A stretch of 64,000 nt of DNA from Sinomonas albida (GTDB lineage Bacteria; Actinomycetota; Actinomycetes; Actinomycetales; Micrococcaceae), in NCBI RefSeq assembly GCF_004919045.1, contig NZ_SWDW01000005.1, forward strand, positions 186,001 to 250,000, given 5' to 3'. A program made the position numbers and the translations under genes. This document shows positions 15,468 to 24,935 of this stretch, one piece after another. How positions within the stretch are numbered: the stretch's first letter is position 1; every line of letters begins with the position of its first letter. Under the pieces are notes generated by a model that was given only the letters and a program-made list of their open reading frames with translations, was not told the origin of the DNA and ran no database searches.

Positions 15468-17375
15468 TCAGGCCGGGCGCACCGCGAGCCAGCGGAACTC
15501 CTGCGGCGGGACGGTCAGGCCGTCTGCGATCCGCACCGTTTCCTGCGTGAGGAGGTCGACGGCGTCGCCCTCGAGGCCCGAAAGCGTCGTCGCGTCGACG
15601 TGCTCGGGTGAGTCCGCGAAATTCGCGAGGGCGAGGACGGCGCCGTCGTCCGCTGGGCGCTGGTAGCCGAGCACGTGCGGACTGTTCGTCTCGAAGTCGA
15701 TGAGGCGATTGCCGGCGAAGGCGGGCGTCTTCGCCCGCACCGCGAGCATCGCGGTGAGGCCCGCGAAGATCGCGCCGGCGGGCGTGCCCGGATCGTCGCG
15801 GTCGGCATAGCACTCGGCGGGATAGCGCGGGCGGTGGACCCACCGGCTGTCCTGCTCATGCCCCGGCTCGTCCGCGTAGCTGTAGTCGTTGAGCTGCCCC
15901 ACCTCGTCGCCCAGATAGATGAGCGGGATGCCGCCCGTGCTGATGGCGATCGAGTGCGCGAGCAGCACACGGCGGATCGAGTCCGGCGAGCCGGACTCGA
16001 GGCCGCAGAGCGAGGCCGTGGTGCCGGAGATACGACAGTCGCCGGTACGCGGGTTGTCCTGGAACGCGACGCCGCGCGCGAAGCTTCCGGGGAAGCGGTT
16101 CACGTAGAAGCTGTTGAGGAACCGGCGGTGGTCGTAGCCGTTGATCCCGAGCTCGGCGGCCTCTTCGTCGGCGAAGGTCCACCCGATGTCGTCATGGCTG
16201 CGAACATAGTTGACCCACGCCGTTCCGTCGGGGAGGTTGTGGCGGCGCTTGAGCGCCTGCGCGAGGAGGGAGGCGTCCCGCGTCGCGAGGGCCTCCCACG
16301 TGAGGGCCATCTCAAGGGGGTTGTAGGAGAGCTGGCATTCGGCGGGGTCGATGTACTGGACCACCTCATCCGGATGCACGATCGCCTCCGACTTGAAGAG
16401 GAGCGACGGCGCCGCGAGGCGGCACACTGCGTTGAACGCGCGCAAGAGCTCGTGCGCCTCGGGCAGACTCTCGCACGCCGTGCCGAGCTGCTTCCAGATG
16501 AAGGCGACCGCGTCCATGCGCAGGATCTCGACGCCCTGGTTCGCGAGGAAGAGCATCTCTGCGGCCATCGCGCGGAAGACGGCGGGGTTCGAGTAGTTGA
16601 GGTCCCACTGGAACGTGTGGAACGTGGCCCAGACCCAGCGCCCGTCGGCAAGCTGCACGAACGAGCCCGGGTGGTTGTCGGGGAAGATCTCGCGGACCGT
16701 GCGCTCGTAGGCGTCCGGCATGGTGCGGTCCGGGAAGATCCAGTAGTAGTCCTCGAACTCGGGGTCGCCGGCCGCGGCCCGCTGGGCCCACGCGTGCTCG
16801 TCCGACGTGTGGTTGAAGATGAAGTCCACCACGAGGCTGATGCCGTTCTCCCGCAGCTCGCTCGCGATCTCGCGAAGCTCAGCCATGGTGCCGAGCTTCG
16901 GGTCGACGTCCCGGTAGCTCGAGACCGCGTAGCCGCCGTCCGAGTTCGGCTCCGGCGCGAGGAAGAGCGGCATGACGTGCAGGTACGTGAGGCCGAGCTC
17001 GCGGAAGTACGGGATGCGGTCTCGGAGGCCCGCGAGGCTTCCCGCGTAGCGGTCCACGTAGCAGACGCCGCCGAGCATCTCCCGCGACTGGTACCAGTCG
17101 GGCTCCGCCTCGCGCCGCGCGTCGAGCGACTTGAGTTCCGCCGGTCGGACCCGCCACGACTTCGCGCACTCGACGACGAGGGCAGCGAGCTGCTCGAGCC
17201 AGTCCTCCCGACCGCCGTACAAGGATCGGAACAGCCTCTCGAGGTCCGGGAAATGGCGGTCGAAGCGGGCGCCGAAGTCGGCCCACTCCGCTCCGCGCGT
17301 CAGCCCGGGATCCGCGTCCAGGGCGGCCAAGACGCGATGACGGGGTTCCTGCTCGGTACTCGCGCTCTCCCGCAC
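15468..17375 (-). CDS. Amylosucrase (GH13 subfamily 4)
   Basis: The 635-aa product is a GH13 enzyme of amylosucrase length and layout: an all-helical N-terminal domain (about 1-90), then a (beta/alpha)8 barrel with [25 protein letters not shown] (nucleophile Asp), [11 protein letters not shown] (acid/base Glu) and VRSHDDIGW (third Asp), a B' region, and a C-terminal beta domain. Amylosucrases transfer glucose from sucrose to alpha-1,4-glucan. There is no signal peptide. GTG 17375 is chosen because GAGGAGGG lies 4 nt before it; an in-frame GTG at 17423 would add 16 residues. It converges with the SPW gene and diverges from the LGFP protease gene. Confidence 0.9.
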   Translation of the reverse strand: MRESASTEQEPRHRVLAALDADPGLTRGAEWADFGARFDRHFPDLERLFRSLYGGREDWLEQLAALVVECAKSWRVRPAELKSLDARREAEPDWYQSREMLGGVCYVDRYAGSLAGLRDRIPYFRELGLTYLHVMPLFLAPEPNSDGGYAVSSYRDVDPKLGTMAELREIASELRENGISLVVDFIFNHTSDEHAWAQRAAAGDPEFEDYYWIFPDRTMPDAYERTVREIFPDNHPGSFVQLADGRWVWATFHTFQWDLNYSNPAVFRAMAAEMLFLANQGVEILRMDAVAFIWKQLGTACESLPEAHELLRAFNAVCRLAAPSLLFKSEAIVHPDEVVQYIDPAECQLSYNPLEMALTWEALATRDASLLAQALKRRHNLPDGTAWVNYVRSHDDIGWTFADEEAAELGINGYDHRRFLNSFYVNRFPGSFARGVAFQDNPRTGDCRISGTTASLCGLESGSPDSIRRVLLAHSIAISTGGIPLIYLGDEVGQLNDYSYADEPGHEQDSRWVHRPRYPAECYADRDDPGTPAGAIFAGLTAMLAVRAKTPAFAGNRLIDFETNSPHVLGYQRPADDGAVLALANFADSPEHVDATTLSGLEGDAVDLLTQETVRIADGLTVPPQEFRWLAVRPA

Positions 17376-17638
17376 GTGACCCTCCTCGGCGTTGGCTCCC
17401 GCGATCGGTGTGATGCGTGCCACATACGTTACTTGCGTGCCGTCGAGACCGCGACCTCAAGAGGTGCGCGTAACTGGGAGCGGGCGCGGTGTCAGGTTAA
17501 CGCAAAAGGTGTTTTGCCATAACGATGGGTGCCACAGGCTTAAACCGACTTCGGCGCGGTTTTATTGGCCTGTCATATTCGATAAAATTCGTGACGATTG
17601 TGCCAAGCGCATGACGAGTGCCGAACGAAGGGACCGAA

Positions 17639-20272
17639 ATGTTTGATCGGGCACGTGACAGCAGGCGTGCAGCCGGGGCGCCGCGCCTGCGGAGCGCTTG
17701 GCGAGCAGCGGCGTCTTTCGCCGTCGCCCTCGTTGCCGTCGTGGCACCTCCGGCGACGTCGGCGCTCGCGGCGCCCGGCGTCGTCGTCCCTGCTGCGGCA
17801 CCCGCGGCGGTGCAGCCGGCTCTGAGCTACCCCCAGCGCACGGCGCAGATCGGGATCACGCTCGTGACGCTCAGGACGCGAGACCAGCCGAACGCGACGT
17901 ATGACACGACGGCCCTTCAGAACGCGTTCAACACGGCCAACACCTACTGGCAGACCATGTCCGCGGGACACATTTCCCTGCACCTGGATTCGCTCTCGAG
18001 CCTCTCGACGAACCAGGTCGCGTCCAACGATGAGTTCTCGACGATCATCAACGCGGTCGCGACCCAGCTGAACTGGACCGATGCGCCCAACAAGGTGCTC
18101 ATGCTCGTGGACCCGAACCAGAACGTCACGGTCAACGGTTCGCCGACGGCCCTCGGCGTGACGTGGTCCATCGGCAACGAGAGCGGGCGCGTGATGCTCG
18201 CGCAGCCCTCGCAGTTCACGCCGCCGGTCATGACCCACGAGCTGGGCCACATCCAGGGCCTCGGCCATGCCAACACGCTCGAGTGCACGGACGGGCGTCC
18301 CGACTCGAGGATCGTCAACGGCGCGTTCGCCGACGCCTCCTGCAGGTCGAAGGAATACGGCAACAACACGGACGTCATGGGGATCTCGCAGTACAACGAG
18401 CCCTACCTCGATTCCGTGCTGTACCAATTCGGCGGCTACGGGAACGGAAACGAGATCGCCGACGTCGGCACGGCCGGGCAGCCCGCGACCTACACGCTCA
18501 CGCCGTGGGCCGGGACCGGCGCCAATCGCGCCGTCAAGTTCCAGGATCCGGTGACCGGGGAGGAGTACTACCTCCAGTACAAGGCGCCCGTGGGCTACGA
18601 CGCCCCGACCGCCGTGAACGGCAATCAGGGCATCCAGATCATCAAGACGAGCATCGACCCCACAGAGTCCGTCCTCATCCCGCCGAACACGTTGCCGGAC
18701 AGCAACTACTACAGGTACAACCTGTCGTGGCAGGCCGGCCAGACCTTCACGACGGACGGCGGCACCCAGGTCCAGATCACGGCTGTGAACGCGAACTCCG
18801 CGACGGTCCAGCTCACGGCGGTGGGCGCGGTCCTCGGCCCGCAGATGGACGCCAAGGCGGCGCAATGGGGGCTCGGCAGCGCGACCGGTCCCGTGACGGC
18901 TATCCGCAACGGCGGCTATTACCGCAACTACCAGAACGGCGCGGTCATCTCGACGCCCGCGAACGGCCTCATGGTCTCCCGCGGCGCCATCCGGAGCGTC
19001 TGGGGAGGGCTCGGCTACGAGAACGGGCCGCTCGGCTACCCCACGACCGATGAGGTCAGTGGGCTGCGCAACAGCGGCGTCTACCAGAACTACGAGGGCG
19101 GGGCCATTGTCTTCACCCCCAGCACCGGGGCGCACTCCTCGATGGGGGTGATCCGCCAGCGTTGGCAGCAGCTCGGCTTCGAGACCGGCGTGCTCGGCTA
19201 CCCGACCACGGAAACGATCGGGGGGCTGCGCAACGGCGGTTCGTACCAGAACTACGAGAACGGTGCCATCATCGCGGCGCCCTCGGGCGCCTACGAATCG
19301 TATGGGCCCATCCGTCAGGTGTGGCAGCAGTTCGGCTTCGAGGCCGGTGCGCTCGGCTATCCGACCAGCTACGTCACGTCCGGCCTCGTGAATGGAGGCT
19401 CGTACCAGAACTACGAGGGCGGAGCCATTGTCTCCGCTCCCGCGGCGGGCACACACGAGTCGATGGGGCCAATCCGGCAGACCTGGCTGCAGCTCGGCTC
19501 CGAGGCGGGTGCGCTCGGGTATCCGACGAGCGGGATCGTTGGCGGGCTCCGCAACGGCGGCTCGTACCAGTCGTACCAGAACGGGGCGGTCGTCTCCTCG
19601 CCCACCGCAGGGACTCATGAGTCCCTCGGCGCGATGCGCCAGGTCTGGCAGCAGCTCGGCTTCGAGTCCGGCGTCTTGGGCTACCCGACGAGCGGGATCG
19701 TGGCGGGCCTCGTGAACGGCGGCTCGTACCAGAACTACGAGGGCGGCGCGACGATCACCTCGCCGGCCACCGGGGCCCACGAGTCCTACGGTCCGATCCG
19801 GGCGCTGTGGCAGAAGCTCGGCTTCGAGACCGGTGAGCTCGGGTATCCGACCAGCGGGATCGTGGCGGGCCTCGTGAACGGCGGCTCGTACCAGAACTTC
19901 CAGAACGGGGCGATCGTCTCCTCGCCGACCGCGGGGACGCATGAGTCCCTCGGCGCGATGCGCCAGGTCTGGCAGAAGCTCGGCTTCGAGACCGGGGTCT
20001 TGGGCTATCCGACGACCGGGATCGTGACCGGACTCAAGAACGGCGGCTCGTACCAGAACTACGAGGGCGGCGCGACGATCACCTCGCCGACCACGGGCGC
20101 TCACGAGTCGTACGGCCCGATCCGCACCGCGTGGTCCTCGACGGGCTTCGAGGCCGGCCGTCTCGGGTACCCGACCTCGGGCATCTACTCGATCCCCGGC
20201 GGCACCGAGCAGGACTTCCAGGGCGGCCACATCACGCTCGTCAACGGGACCACGACGATCATCTACTCGTAG
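17639..20272 (+). CDS. Secreted metalloprotease-like protein with eight LGFP repeats
   Basis: The 877-aa product has an Arg-rich signal peptide (cleavage after about residue 44, ALAA). A metzincin-like domain follows with HELGHIQGLGH starting at residue 200, which supplies three zinc ligands and a catalytic Glu (HExxHxxGxxH). From about residue 400 it has eight LGFP modules of roughly 53 aa, each with LGYPT and NGGxYQNY; such modules bind the arabinogalactan-containing wall of Corynebacteriales and are widespread in other actinobacteria. It should be a wall-anchored peptidase; the substrate is unknown. ATG 17639 follows GAAGGGACCGAA. The repeats show recent two-unit duplication at DNA level. 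A strong terminator follows. Confidence 0.85.
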   Translation: MFDRARDSRRAAGAPRLRSAWRAAASFAVALVAVVAPPATSALAAPGVVVPAAAPAAVQPALSYPQRTAQIGITLVTLRTRDQPNATYDTTALQNAFNTANTYWQTMSAGHISLHLDSLSSLSTNQVASNDEFSTIINAVATQLNWTDAPNKVLMLVDPNQNVTVNGSPTALGVTWSIGNESGRVMLAQPSQFTPPVMTHELGHIQGLGHANTLECTDGRPDSRIVNGAFADASCRSKEYGNNTDVMGISQYNEPYLDSVLYQFGGYGNGNEIADVGTAGQPATYTLTPWAGTGANRAVKFQDPVTGEEYYLQYKAPVGYDAPTAVNGNQGIQIIKTSIDPTESVLIPPNTLPDSNYYRYNLSWQAGQTFTTDGGTQVQITAVNANSATVQLTAVGAVLGPQMDAKAAQWGLGSATGPVTAIRNGGYYRNYQNGAVISTPANGLMVSRGAIRSVWGGLGYENGPLGYPTTDEVSGLRNSGVYQNYEGGAIVFTPSTGAHSSMGVIRQRWQQLGFETGVLGYPTTETIGGLRNGGSYQNYENGAIIAAPSGAYESYGPIRQVWQQFGFEAGALGYPTSYVTSGLVNGGSYQNYEGGAIVSAPAAGTHESMGPIRQTWLQLGSEAGALGYPTSGIVGGLRNGGSYQSYQNGAVVSSPTAGTHESLGAMRQVWQQLGFESGVLGYPTSGIVAGLVNGGSYQNYEGGATITSPATGAHESYGPIRALWQKLGFETGELGYPTSGIVAGLVNGGSYQNFQNGAIVSSPTAGTHESLGAMRQVWQKLGFETGVLGYPTTGIVTGLKNGGSYQNYEGGATITSPTTGAHESYGPIRTAWSSTGFEAGRLGYPTSGIYSIPGGTEQDFQGGHITLVNGTTTIIYS

Positions 20273-20322
20273 CCTGCGAGGCTGCGCGCGGCGGGGTCCG
20301 CCGGTCGCACGCAACCTCTGCC

Positions 20323-20365
20323 ACAGCCGCCTCTCCGTGCTGATTTTGCACGGAGAGGCGGCTGT
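20323..20365. terminator. Strong hairpin terminator
   Basis: A perfect 18-bp stem (20323-20340 and 20348-20365; ACAGCCGCCTCTCCGTGC and its complement) encloses the 7-nt loop TGATTTT, about 50 bp after the LGFP protease stop. It isolates the gas vesicle operon from upstream transcription. Confidence 0.88.
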
Positions 20366-20393
20366 CGGCTTTAAAGGCTCCAATATTCCCCGA

Positions 20394-20418
20394 GTTTGGG
20401 ACCTTCGGCGCTGGGTAA
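20394..20418 (+). promoter_or_regulatory. SigB-type promoter of the gas vesicle operon
   Basis: GTTT (20394-20397), a 15-nt spacer and GGGTAA (20413-20418) fit the actinobacterial SigB/SigF consensus. It lies immediately downstream of the terminator at 20323-20365 and about 170 bp before the first gvp gene, leaving a leader with no other gene. It suggests stress-dependent gas vesicle expression. Confidence 0.65.
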
Positions 20419-20586
20419 CGGTTCGAAGTCGGAATGCGCGGTATAGCCCGCGCATCAGTCCGTTTGCTGTGATTCCGCACGAGGGATCACCTCGCGCCGC
20501 CGGAGGTTTCGCACGCTTTCCGGTGGCGCCTCACAATATCGAGCAAAATTCGCTCAATACCCGCCCCAACACGGATGGAGGTTCCC

Positions 20587-21264
20587 GTGGACGGCAAAGC
20601 AAAACTCGCAACTGTTCTCATTGCCGGATATCTGCTCGGCAGGACCAAGAAGATGAAGCTCGCCCTGACAGTGGCCAGCGCCATCGGCGGCAGGCAGCTA
20701 TTCCAACACAGGGATGACTTGATTGGCCGGGCCACCAAGCTGCTCGACTCCTCTCCCGGTGCGCAGAAGATCGCCAGCCAGCTCACCACGACGCTTGTCG
20801 ACGCAGCCACCGGTGCCGCCGTTGCCGCTGCATCGAAGGGCATCAGCTCGCTCAGCGACAATCTGCTCGACCGGGCAGAGAAGCTGCGCGAGCCGAAGGC
20901 CGTCGAGTCGGGCGCGGACGAGGAGCCGCGCGACGCGGACGAGCCGGACGTGCCCGAGGACGAGGACGACGAGACCCAGACGGAGCCCGAGGATTCCGCG
21001 GATGAGGCCGAAGAGGAGCCTGAGGATTCCGCGGACGAGACCGAAGAGGAGCCCGAGGACTCCGCAGAGGAGCCCGAGGAAGAGCCTGAGGAGGAGCCCG
21101 AGAAGCCGGCGCGCCGCCAGTCTTCTCGCAGCACCTCAAGCTCCCGGACGGCTTCGGGGTCGGGATCGCGCGGAGGCTCGCGCAGCACGACGTCGACTCG
21201 GCGCAGCACGAGCCGGGCCCAGGGCTCGTCCTCAAAGTCGACCAAGAAATCGTCGTCCGCCTGA
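20587..21264 (+). CDS. gvpY: GvpY-like gas vesicle cluster protein
   Basis: The 225-aa product opens with a hydrophobic, basic segment (KLATVLIAGYLLGRTKKMKLALTVASAI as KLATVLIAGYLLGRTKK / MKLALTVASAI), typical of GvpY in Streptomyces clusters. Residues about 100-175 form a highly acidic stretch with tandem EEEPEDSADE units, and the end is a Ser/Arg/Thr/Lys-rich basic tail. It is predicted to be mostly disordered. GTG 20587 is preferred because ATGGAGG lies 5 nt upstream; an in-frame ATG at 20575 would place the ribosome site inside the gene. It is the first gene of the gas vesicle operon. The exact role is unknown. Confidence 0.75.
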   Translation: MDGKAKLATVLIAGYLLGRTKKMKLALTVASAIGGRQLFQHRDDLIGRATKLLDSSPGAQKIASQLTTTLVDAATGAAVAAASKGISSLSDNLLDRAEKLREPKAVESGADEEPRDADEPDVPEDEDDETQTEPEDSADEAEEEPEDSADETEEEPEDSAEEPEEEPEEEPEKPARRQSSRSTSSSRTASGSGSRGGSRSTTSTRRSTSRAQGSSSKSTKKSSSA

Positions 21265-21288
21265 GTCGCCAGCAGAAGGAGGCACGCC

Positions 21289-22506
21289 ATGGAGGCAAAG
21301 AAGAGCTCCGGTTCCGTGCTGGAGAAGCTCGGTCTGGACGACCTGAAGGACGCCGCAGGCGACTACGGCATGTCCTTGGTCAACAACGGCATCGGCAAGG
21401 TCAGCGAAGGGATCGAGGGCCTGACCGATCGGCTTACTGACTACGCCGACGGCAAATCGCCCAGCATCAAAGGGAAGGCCGCCGGCGAGGGCCTGAAGGC
21501 GAAGCTCAAGGGCAAGAGCCCGGCGCTCGCGTCCGTGGGCGGGGCATTGTCCGGCGTCAAGGACAAGATCAAGGACACCGTTTCCGCAGGCGCGGAGGCG
21601 ATCACGGGAGGTGGAAAGGGAAGCCGCCAGCAGAAGCTCGTGAATCTCGTCGAATGGGTCGATGTGGGGGTTCCCGTGAGGGTCGCCTACAACCAGTGGA
21701 CCGAATTCGAAGAGTGGTCCGACTTCATGAAGAAGGTCCACAACGTCGACAGCGATCTGGACGACGCGAAGGTCGAGTTCAAGGGCCAGGTCTTCCTTTC
21801 GCACCGCACGTGGGAGTCGACCATCAAGGAGATGGTCCCCGACGAGCGGATTGTCTGGAAGTCGAAAGGCCAGAAGGGCCATCTGGACGGCTCGGTGACT
21901 TTTCACGAGGTCGCCCCGAGGCTGACCCGGATCTGCGTGGTGGTCGAGTACTACCCGCAGGGATTCTTCGAGAAGACCGCCCAGATCTGGCGTGCCGTGG
22001 GCCGCCGGGTCCGCGTCGAGCTCAAGCGGTACGTGCGGCACGTCATGACGTCCACGATCCTCAACCCGGACGACGTCGAAGGCTGGCGCGGCGAAATCCG
22101 CGACGGCGAGGTGGTCCGCACCCATGACAAGGTCGTGGACGAGGAAGCGCAACAGTCGTCTGAGGACGAGTACGACGACGAGGGCGCCGACGACGAAGAC
22201 CGTGGCGACGAAGACCGTGACGACCAGTACGACGACGGCGAGGACGACGAGTACGAGGACGAGCCCGCCGAAGACGAGTACGACGACGAGGAGGCCGAGG
22301 ACGAGTACGACGACGAGGCCCCCGAAGACGAAGAAGAAGACGAAGACGACGAGGCCCAGGACGACGAGGACGACGAGGAAGACGAGGACGAGGACGACCG
22401 CGACGACGGCACTGACGATCGCGGCTCTGACTCCGAGGACGGGCGTCCCGCTAAGTCCCGGCCCAAGCCCCGGGCACGGGCCCGGGCAGGGAGGAGCAAG
22501 GCATGA
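21289..22506 (+). CDS. gvpZ: GvpZ-like SRPBCC-domain gas vesicle cluster protein
   Basis: The 405-aa product has an N-terminal helical, Lys/Gly-rich part (1-120). A START/SRPBCC (polyketide cyclase-like) domain spans about 121-265 ([52 protein letters not shown]). A tail of about 100 residues made almost entirely of Asp and Glu with Tyr follows, ending in a short Arg/Lys-rich tip. The SRPBCC domain plus cluster position matches GvpZ of Streptomyces clusters. SRPBCC folds bind hydrophobic ligands, but the role here is unknown. It overlaps gvpA by the ATGA tetranucleotide. Confidence 0.8.
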   Translation: MEAKKSSGSVLEKLGLDDLKDAAGDYGMSLVNNGIGKVSEGIEGLTDRLTDYADGKSPSIKGKAAGEGLKAKLKGKSPALASVGGALSGVKDKIKDTVSAGAEAITGGGKGSRQQKLVNLVEWVDVGVPVRVAYNQWTEFEEWSDFMKKVHNVDSDLDDAKVEFKGQVFLSHRTWESTIKEMVPDERIVWKSKGQKGHLDGSVTFHEVAPRLTRICVVVEYYPQGFFEKTAQIWRAVGRRVRVELKRYVRHVMTSTILNPDDVEGWRGEIRDGEVVRTHDKVVDEEAQQSSEDEYDDEGADDEDRGDEDRDDQYDDGEDDEYEDEPAEDEYDDEEAEDEYDDEAPEDEEEDEDDEAQDDEDDEEDEDEDDRDDGTDDRGSDSEDGRPAKSRPKPRARARAGRSKA

Positions 22507-22910
22507 GCAGCACCTCGACGCAGGCCCGCGGGGGCTATCTGGATCGGCCCCATTCGAGCTCGCTGGCTGACGTTCTCAACGTCATCCTCGACAAAGGGCT
22601 CGTCATCGACGCTTACGTCAGGGTCTCCCTGGTGGGGATCGAGGTGCTCACGATCGATGCCCGCATCGTGATTGCCAGCGTCGACACCTATCTTCGTTTT
22701 GCCGAGGCGACCAACCGCTTGGACCTCACGAGGCAGGGCGGCAAGGGGCTACCGGACATGATCGGTGACATGCAGGAGGACGGCGCCAGCAAGAAGACCA
22801 AGGGCATGCTGACCGGCGCGAAGGAAGCGCTGATCGGCAAGAAGGACGACGAGGACGACGACGAGGAGCAAGCCTCGCGTCCCCGTCGCCGCCGGAACGA
22901 CAGCGGATAG
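22503..22910 (+). CDS. gvpA: Gas vesicle structural protein GvpA
   Basis: The 135-aa product has the GvpA core at residues 18-70: [40 protein letters not shown] and [10 protein letters not shown]. This amphipathic alpha-beta-beta-alpha unit assembles into the ribbed gas-permeable shell. The core is nearly invariant across species. A C-terminal extension of about 60 residues ends in a mixed acidic/basic tail ([19 protein letters not shown]). It is coupled to gvpZ by ATGA overlap and is followed 15 bp later by gvpF. Of the three GvpA/J/S paralogues here it is the best match to the main shell protein. Confidence 0.95.
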   Translation: MSSTSTQARGGYLDRPHSSSLADVLNVILDKGLVIDAYVRVSLVGIEVLTIDARIVIASVDTYLRFAEATNRLDLTRQGGKGLPDMIGDMQEDGASKKTKGMLTGAKEALIGKKDDEDDDEEQASRPRRRRNDSG

Positions 22911-22925
22911 CGACAAGGAGTCCCC

Positions 22926-23651
22926 ATGAGCCTTTACGTCTACGGCGTTATGCCGAATTCTGCCACCGTTCCGACGGTCGCCGGCGTGCAGGGAGAGACG
23001 CTGACAACGTTCGCCTCTGACGGCCATACGGCACTCATCTCGTCCCTCGACGGGGCGCAGGAGATCGGCACTCCGGACAATCTTCTGGCCCACAGCGCTG
23101 TCCTGGATCGCGTCGCGGCCGAGGGTGCGGTGCTGCCGATGGTCTTCGGAACCGTCGTCCCGGACGAGGACGCTCTCGTGGAACAGGTCCTCGCCCCGCG
23201 CGCTGACCTCTTCGAAGAGCACTTCGCGAGGGTAGGAGACGCCGCGCAGTTCACGCTGCAGGGCCGGTTCGTCCGTGAGCAGGTTCTGGCCGAGCTCGTC
23301 GACGAGGAACCAGAGATCGCGGCGCTCAGCCGGACGATCTCCGGGACGTCGGAGGACGAGACCCGAGAGGAGAGGATCCGCCTCGGTGAACTCGTGGTCA
23401 ACGGGCTCGAGCGCAAGGCCGCGGGCGAGGCGGACCCCATCCGTGCCGCCGTTGCCCCGTTCGCTCTCGAGGTGGTCGAGCACGAGCCCGGCCAGGCGGA
23501 CGACGTGATCGAGCTCGCCCTGCTCGTGGAGCGGAGGAGGCAGGCGGAGTTCGAGCGGGCTGCCGAAGACCTGGCTCGGCAACTCGCGGGCCGCGTGACG
23601 CTTCGCCTGCTCGGCCCCCAGGCCCCGTACGACTTCGTCAGCGGGGCGTGA
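22926..23651 (+). CDS. gvpF: Gas vesicle protein GvpF (GvpL/GvpF family)
   Basis: The 241-aa product begins MSLYVYGVMPNSATVPTVAG and carries the GvpF/L hallmarks: an N-terminal YVYG strand, VLPMVFGTVVPDEDALVEQV near residue 75, and a C-terminal ending LLGPQAPYDFVSGA corresponding to the GPWPPYSF motif of the family. GvpF caps or chaperones GvpA during nucleation. Length is normal. The ribosome site AAGGAGTCCCC precedes ATG. It overlaps gvpG by one nucleotide (TGATG). Confidence 0.93.
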   Translation: MSLYVYGVMPNSATVPTVAGVQGETLTTFASDGHTALISSLDGAQEIGTPDNLLAHSAVLDRVAAEGAVLPMVFGTVVPDEDALVEQVLAPRADLFEEHFARVGDAAQFTLQGRFVREQVLAELVDEEPEIAALSRTISGTSEDETREERIRLGELVVNGLERKAAGEADPIRAAVAPFALEVVEHEPGQADDVIELALLVERRRQAEFERAAEDLARQLAGRVTLRLLGPQAPYDFVSGA

Positions 23652-23890
23652 TGGGACTCATCTCAGGGATCCTCGGCCTCCCGCTCGCACCCGTCAAGGG
23701 TGTGGCGTGGGTGGCCGAGCGTCTCGCTGAGGAGGCGGAGCGCCGGTACTACGATCCGGCGGCCATCCGGCGGCAGCTCGAGGACGTGGCCGAGGCAAGG
23801 CGCCGCGGAGACCTTCCGGAGGAGGAAGCGGCGGCCCTCGAGCGTGAACTCGTGGCTCGCCTCCTCGAAGGCAAGAACCGCAGGGGCTGA
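23651..23890 (+). CDS. gvpG: Gas vesicle protein GvpG
   Basis: The 79-aa product starts MGLISGILGLPLAPVKGVAW, the diagnostic GvpG start, followed by an acidic/basic helical region (RYYDPAAIRRQLEDVAEARR). GvpG is a small accessory assembly protein. ATG 23651 shares its A with the gvpF stop; an in-frame GTG three bases earlier is less likely. The operon continues into gvpO 14 bp later. Confidence 0.92.
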   Translation: MGLISGILGLPLAPVKGVAWVAERLAEEAERRYYDPAAIRRQLEDVAEARRRGDLPEEEAAALERELVARLLEGKNRRG

Positions 23891-23904
23891 AAGGAGTACT
23901 GACC

Positions 23905-24399
23905 ATGGCGTCCCGAAATGAAGAGGAAGCTCCTCGACGCACCGCGGCGAGGAGAGGAACAAGCTCCCGCTCGGACGAATCACGTGAGGCCCCGCGCCGC
24001 GACCGCGAGGCGCCGCGGCGAGGCAGCTCCGGTTCGGATGAGGCGCGCGAGGCGCGCGAGGAGTCGCGCGAGCGCCCTCCACGCAAGAAGACCAGCGAGG
24101 AGAGCGGGTCCCGCGACTCCGGCGGGTCCCGCGACTCCGAGATCAGCTCGGTTCGCGCGGCTCAGGCTGCGGTGGTCCAGCTCCATGAACTGACTACGCG
24201 GGATATCGAAGCCGTCGTCGGGATGTCCAAGAAGGACGACGGCAACTGGAACGTCATCATCGAGGTCGTCGAGGCCCACCACTTTCCCGACACCTCGGAC
24301 GTCATGGCCGAATATTCGGTCGACGTCGATACCCAGGGCGAGCTCGTGGGCTATTCGCGGGGACAGCGATACCTGCGGGGCCGGCCCGGAGGGCAATGA
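23905..24399 (+). CDS. gvpO: Gas vesicle protein GvpO
   Basis: The 164-aa product has a disordered N-terminal half (residues 1-75) of repeated Arg/Ser/Glu segments (SDESREAPRRDREAPRRGSS), then the conserved GvpO domain with AAVVQLHELTTRDIEAVVGM, WNVIIEVVEAHHFPDTSD and YSVDVDTQGELVGYSRGQRY. GvpO is required for gas vesicle formation in Streptomyces and haloarchaeal clusters. In Streptomyces the gene is usually first in the cluster; here it follows gvpG. It overlaps the next gene by ATGA. Confidence 0.92.
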   Translation: MASRNEEEAPRRTAARRGTSSRSDESREAPRRDREAPRRGSSGSDEAREAREESRERPPRKKTSEESGSRDSGGSRDSEISSVRAAQAAVVQLHELTTRDIEAVVGMSKKDDGNWNVIIEVVEAHHFPDTSDVMAEYSVDVDTQGELVGYSRGQRYLRGRPGGQ

Positions 24400-24935
24400 T
24401 CCAGGAATCTGACAGCACCCGTGCGGGGCCGCGCGAAGCAGGAGGCGCGGGACGCGACGTCGTTCCTTCGCCGCCGCGAAGCCCGGCCGCGCGCGGTGCT
24501 GCCCCGATGCAGCCGCAGCGCGACCGCGACGGCACGCTCAGCCAGATCATCGAGACCCTGCTCGACAAGGGCCTCGTGATCAATGCTGACATCACGGTCT
24601 CGTTGGCCGGCGTCGAGCTGCTCGGGGTCCGCATCCGGGCGGCCCTTGCCTCCTTCGAGACGGCCGCCCGGTACGGCCTCGACTTCCCGTCGGGCACTAA
24701 TCGCGACACCGCCGCGTGGAACGACTCGCTCGAGCGGAAGGATTCGTGCCCCCAGTGTGGCAAGCGGGCTCCCGCCGAGCAGCTGCTGCACGAGTTCTGC
24801 CCCTGGTGCGGCTGGAGAAGCGCCCTCGCGCTGAGCGAGAGCGACGGACACGGCCAGCAAAGCGATCCGGACTCGCGCGATCGCGCCCATAAGGGCGGTC
24901 GCGGCAGACCCGATGAAACGGAGGCGGGGGAGTGA
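24396..24935 (+). CDS. gvpJ: GvpA/J-family gas vesicle protein with C-terminal zinc ribbon
   Basis: The 179-aa product has a disordered N-terminus (1-42), a GvpJ-type domain at about 43-100 (TLSQIIETLLDKGLVINADI, TVSLAGVELLGVRIRAALAS), then at about residues 115-140 a four-cysteine module CPQC-N13-16-CPWCGW that should bind zinc like a rubredoxin-type ribbon. GvpJ forms the conical tips or nucleates the vesicle. I do not know of a zinc ribbon in standard GvpJ, so this fusion may be lineage-specific. Coupled by overlap to gvpO (ATGA) and to the next gene (TGATG). Confidence 0.85.
   Translation: MIQESDSTRAGPREAGGAGRDVVPSPPRSPAARGAAPMQPQRDRDGTLSQIIETLLDKGLVINADITVSLAGVELLGVRIRAALASFETAARYGLDFPSGTNRDTAAWNDSLERKDSCPQCGKRAPAEQLLHEFCPWCGWRSALALSESDGHGQQSDPDSRDRAHKGGRGRPDETEAGE

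Noticed and set aside
15675-17522. A 615-codon plus-strand open frame opposite amylosucrase
   Set aside because: It is antisense to strong GH13 catalytic motifs, Arg/Val/Glu-rich and without a ribosome site.
17573-20455. A 960-codon minus-strand open frame opposite the LGFP protease
   Set aside because: It mirrors the repeats of the real gene, has an Arg/Gly-rich product with no family pattern, and arises from high-GC codon bias.
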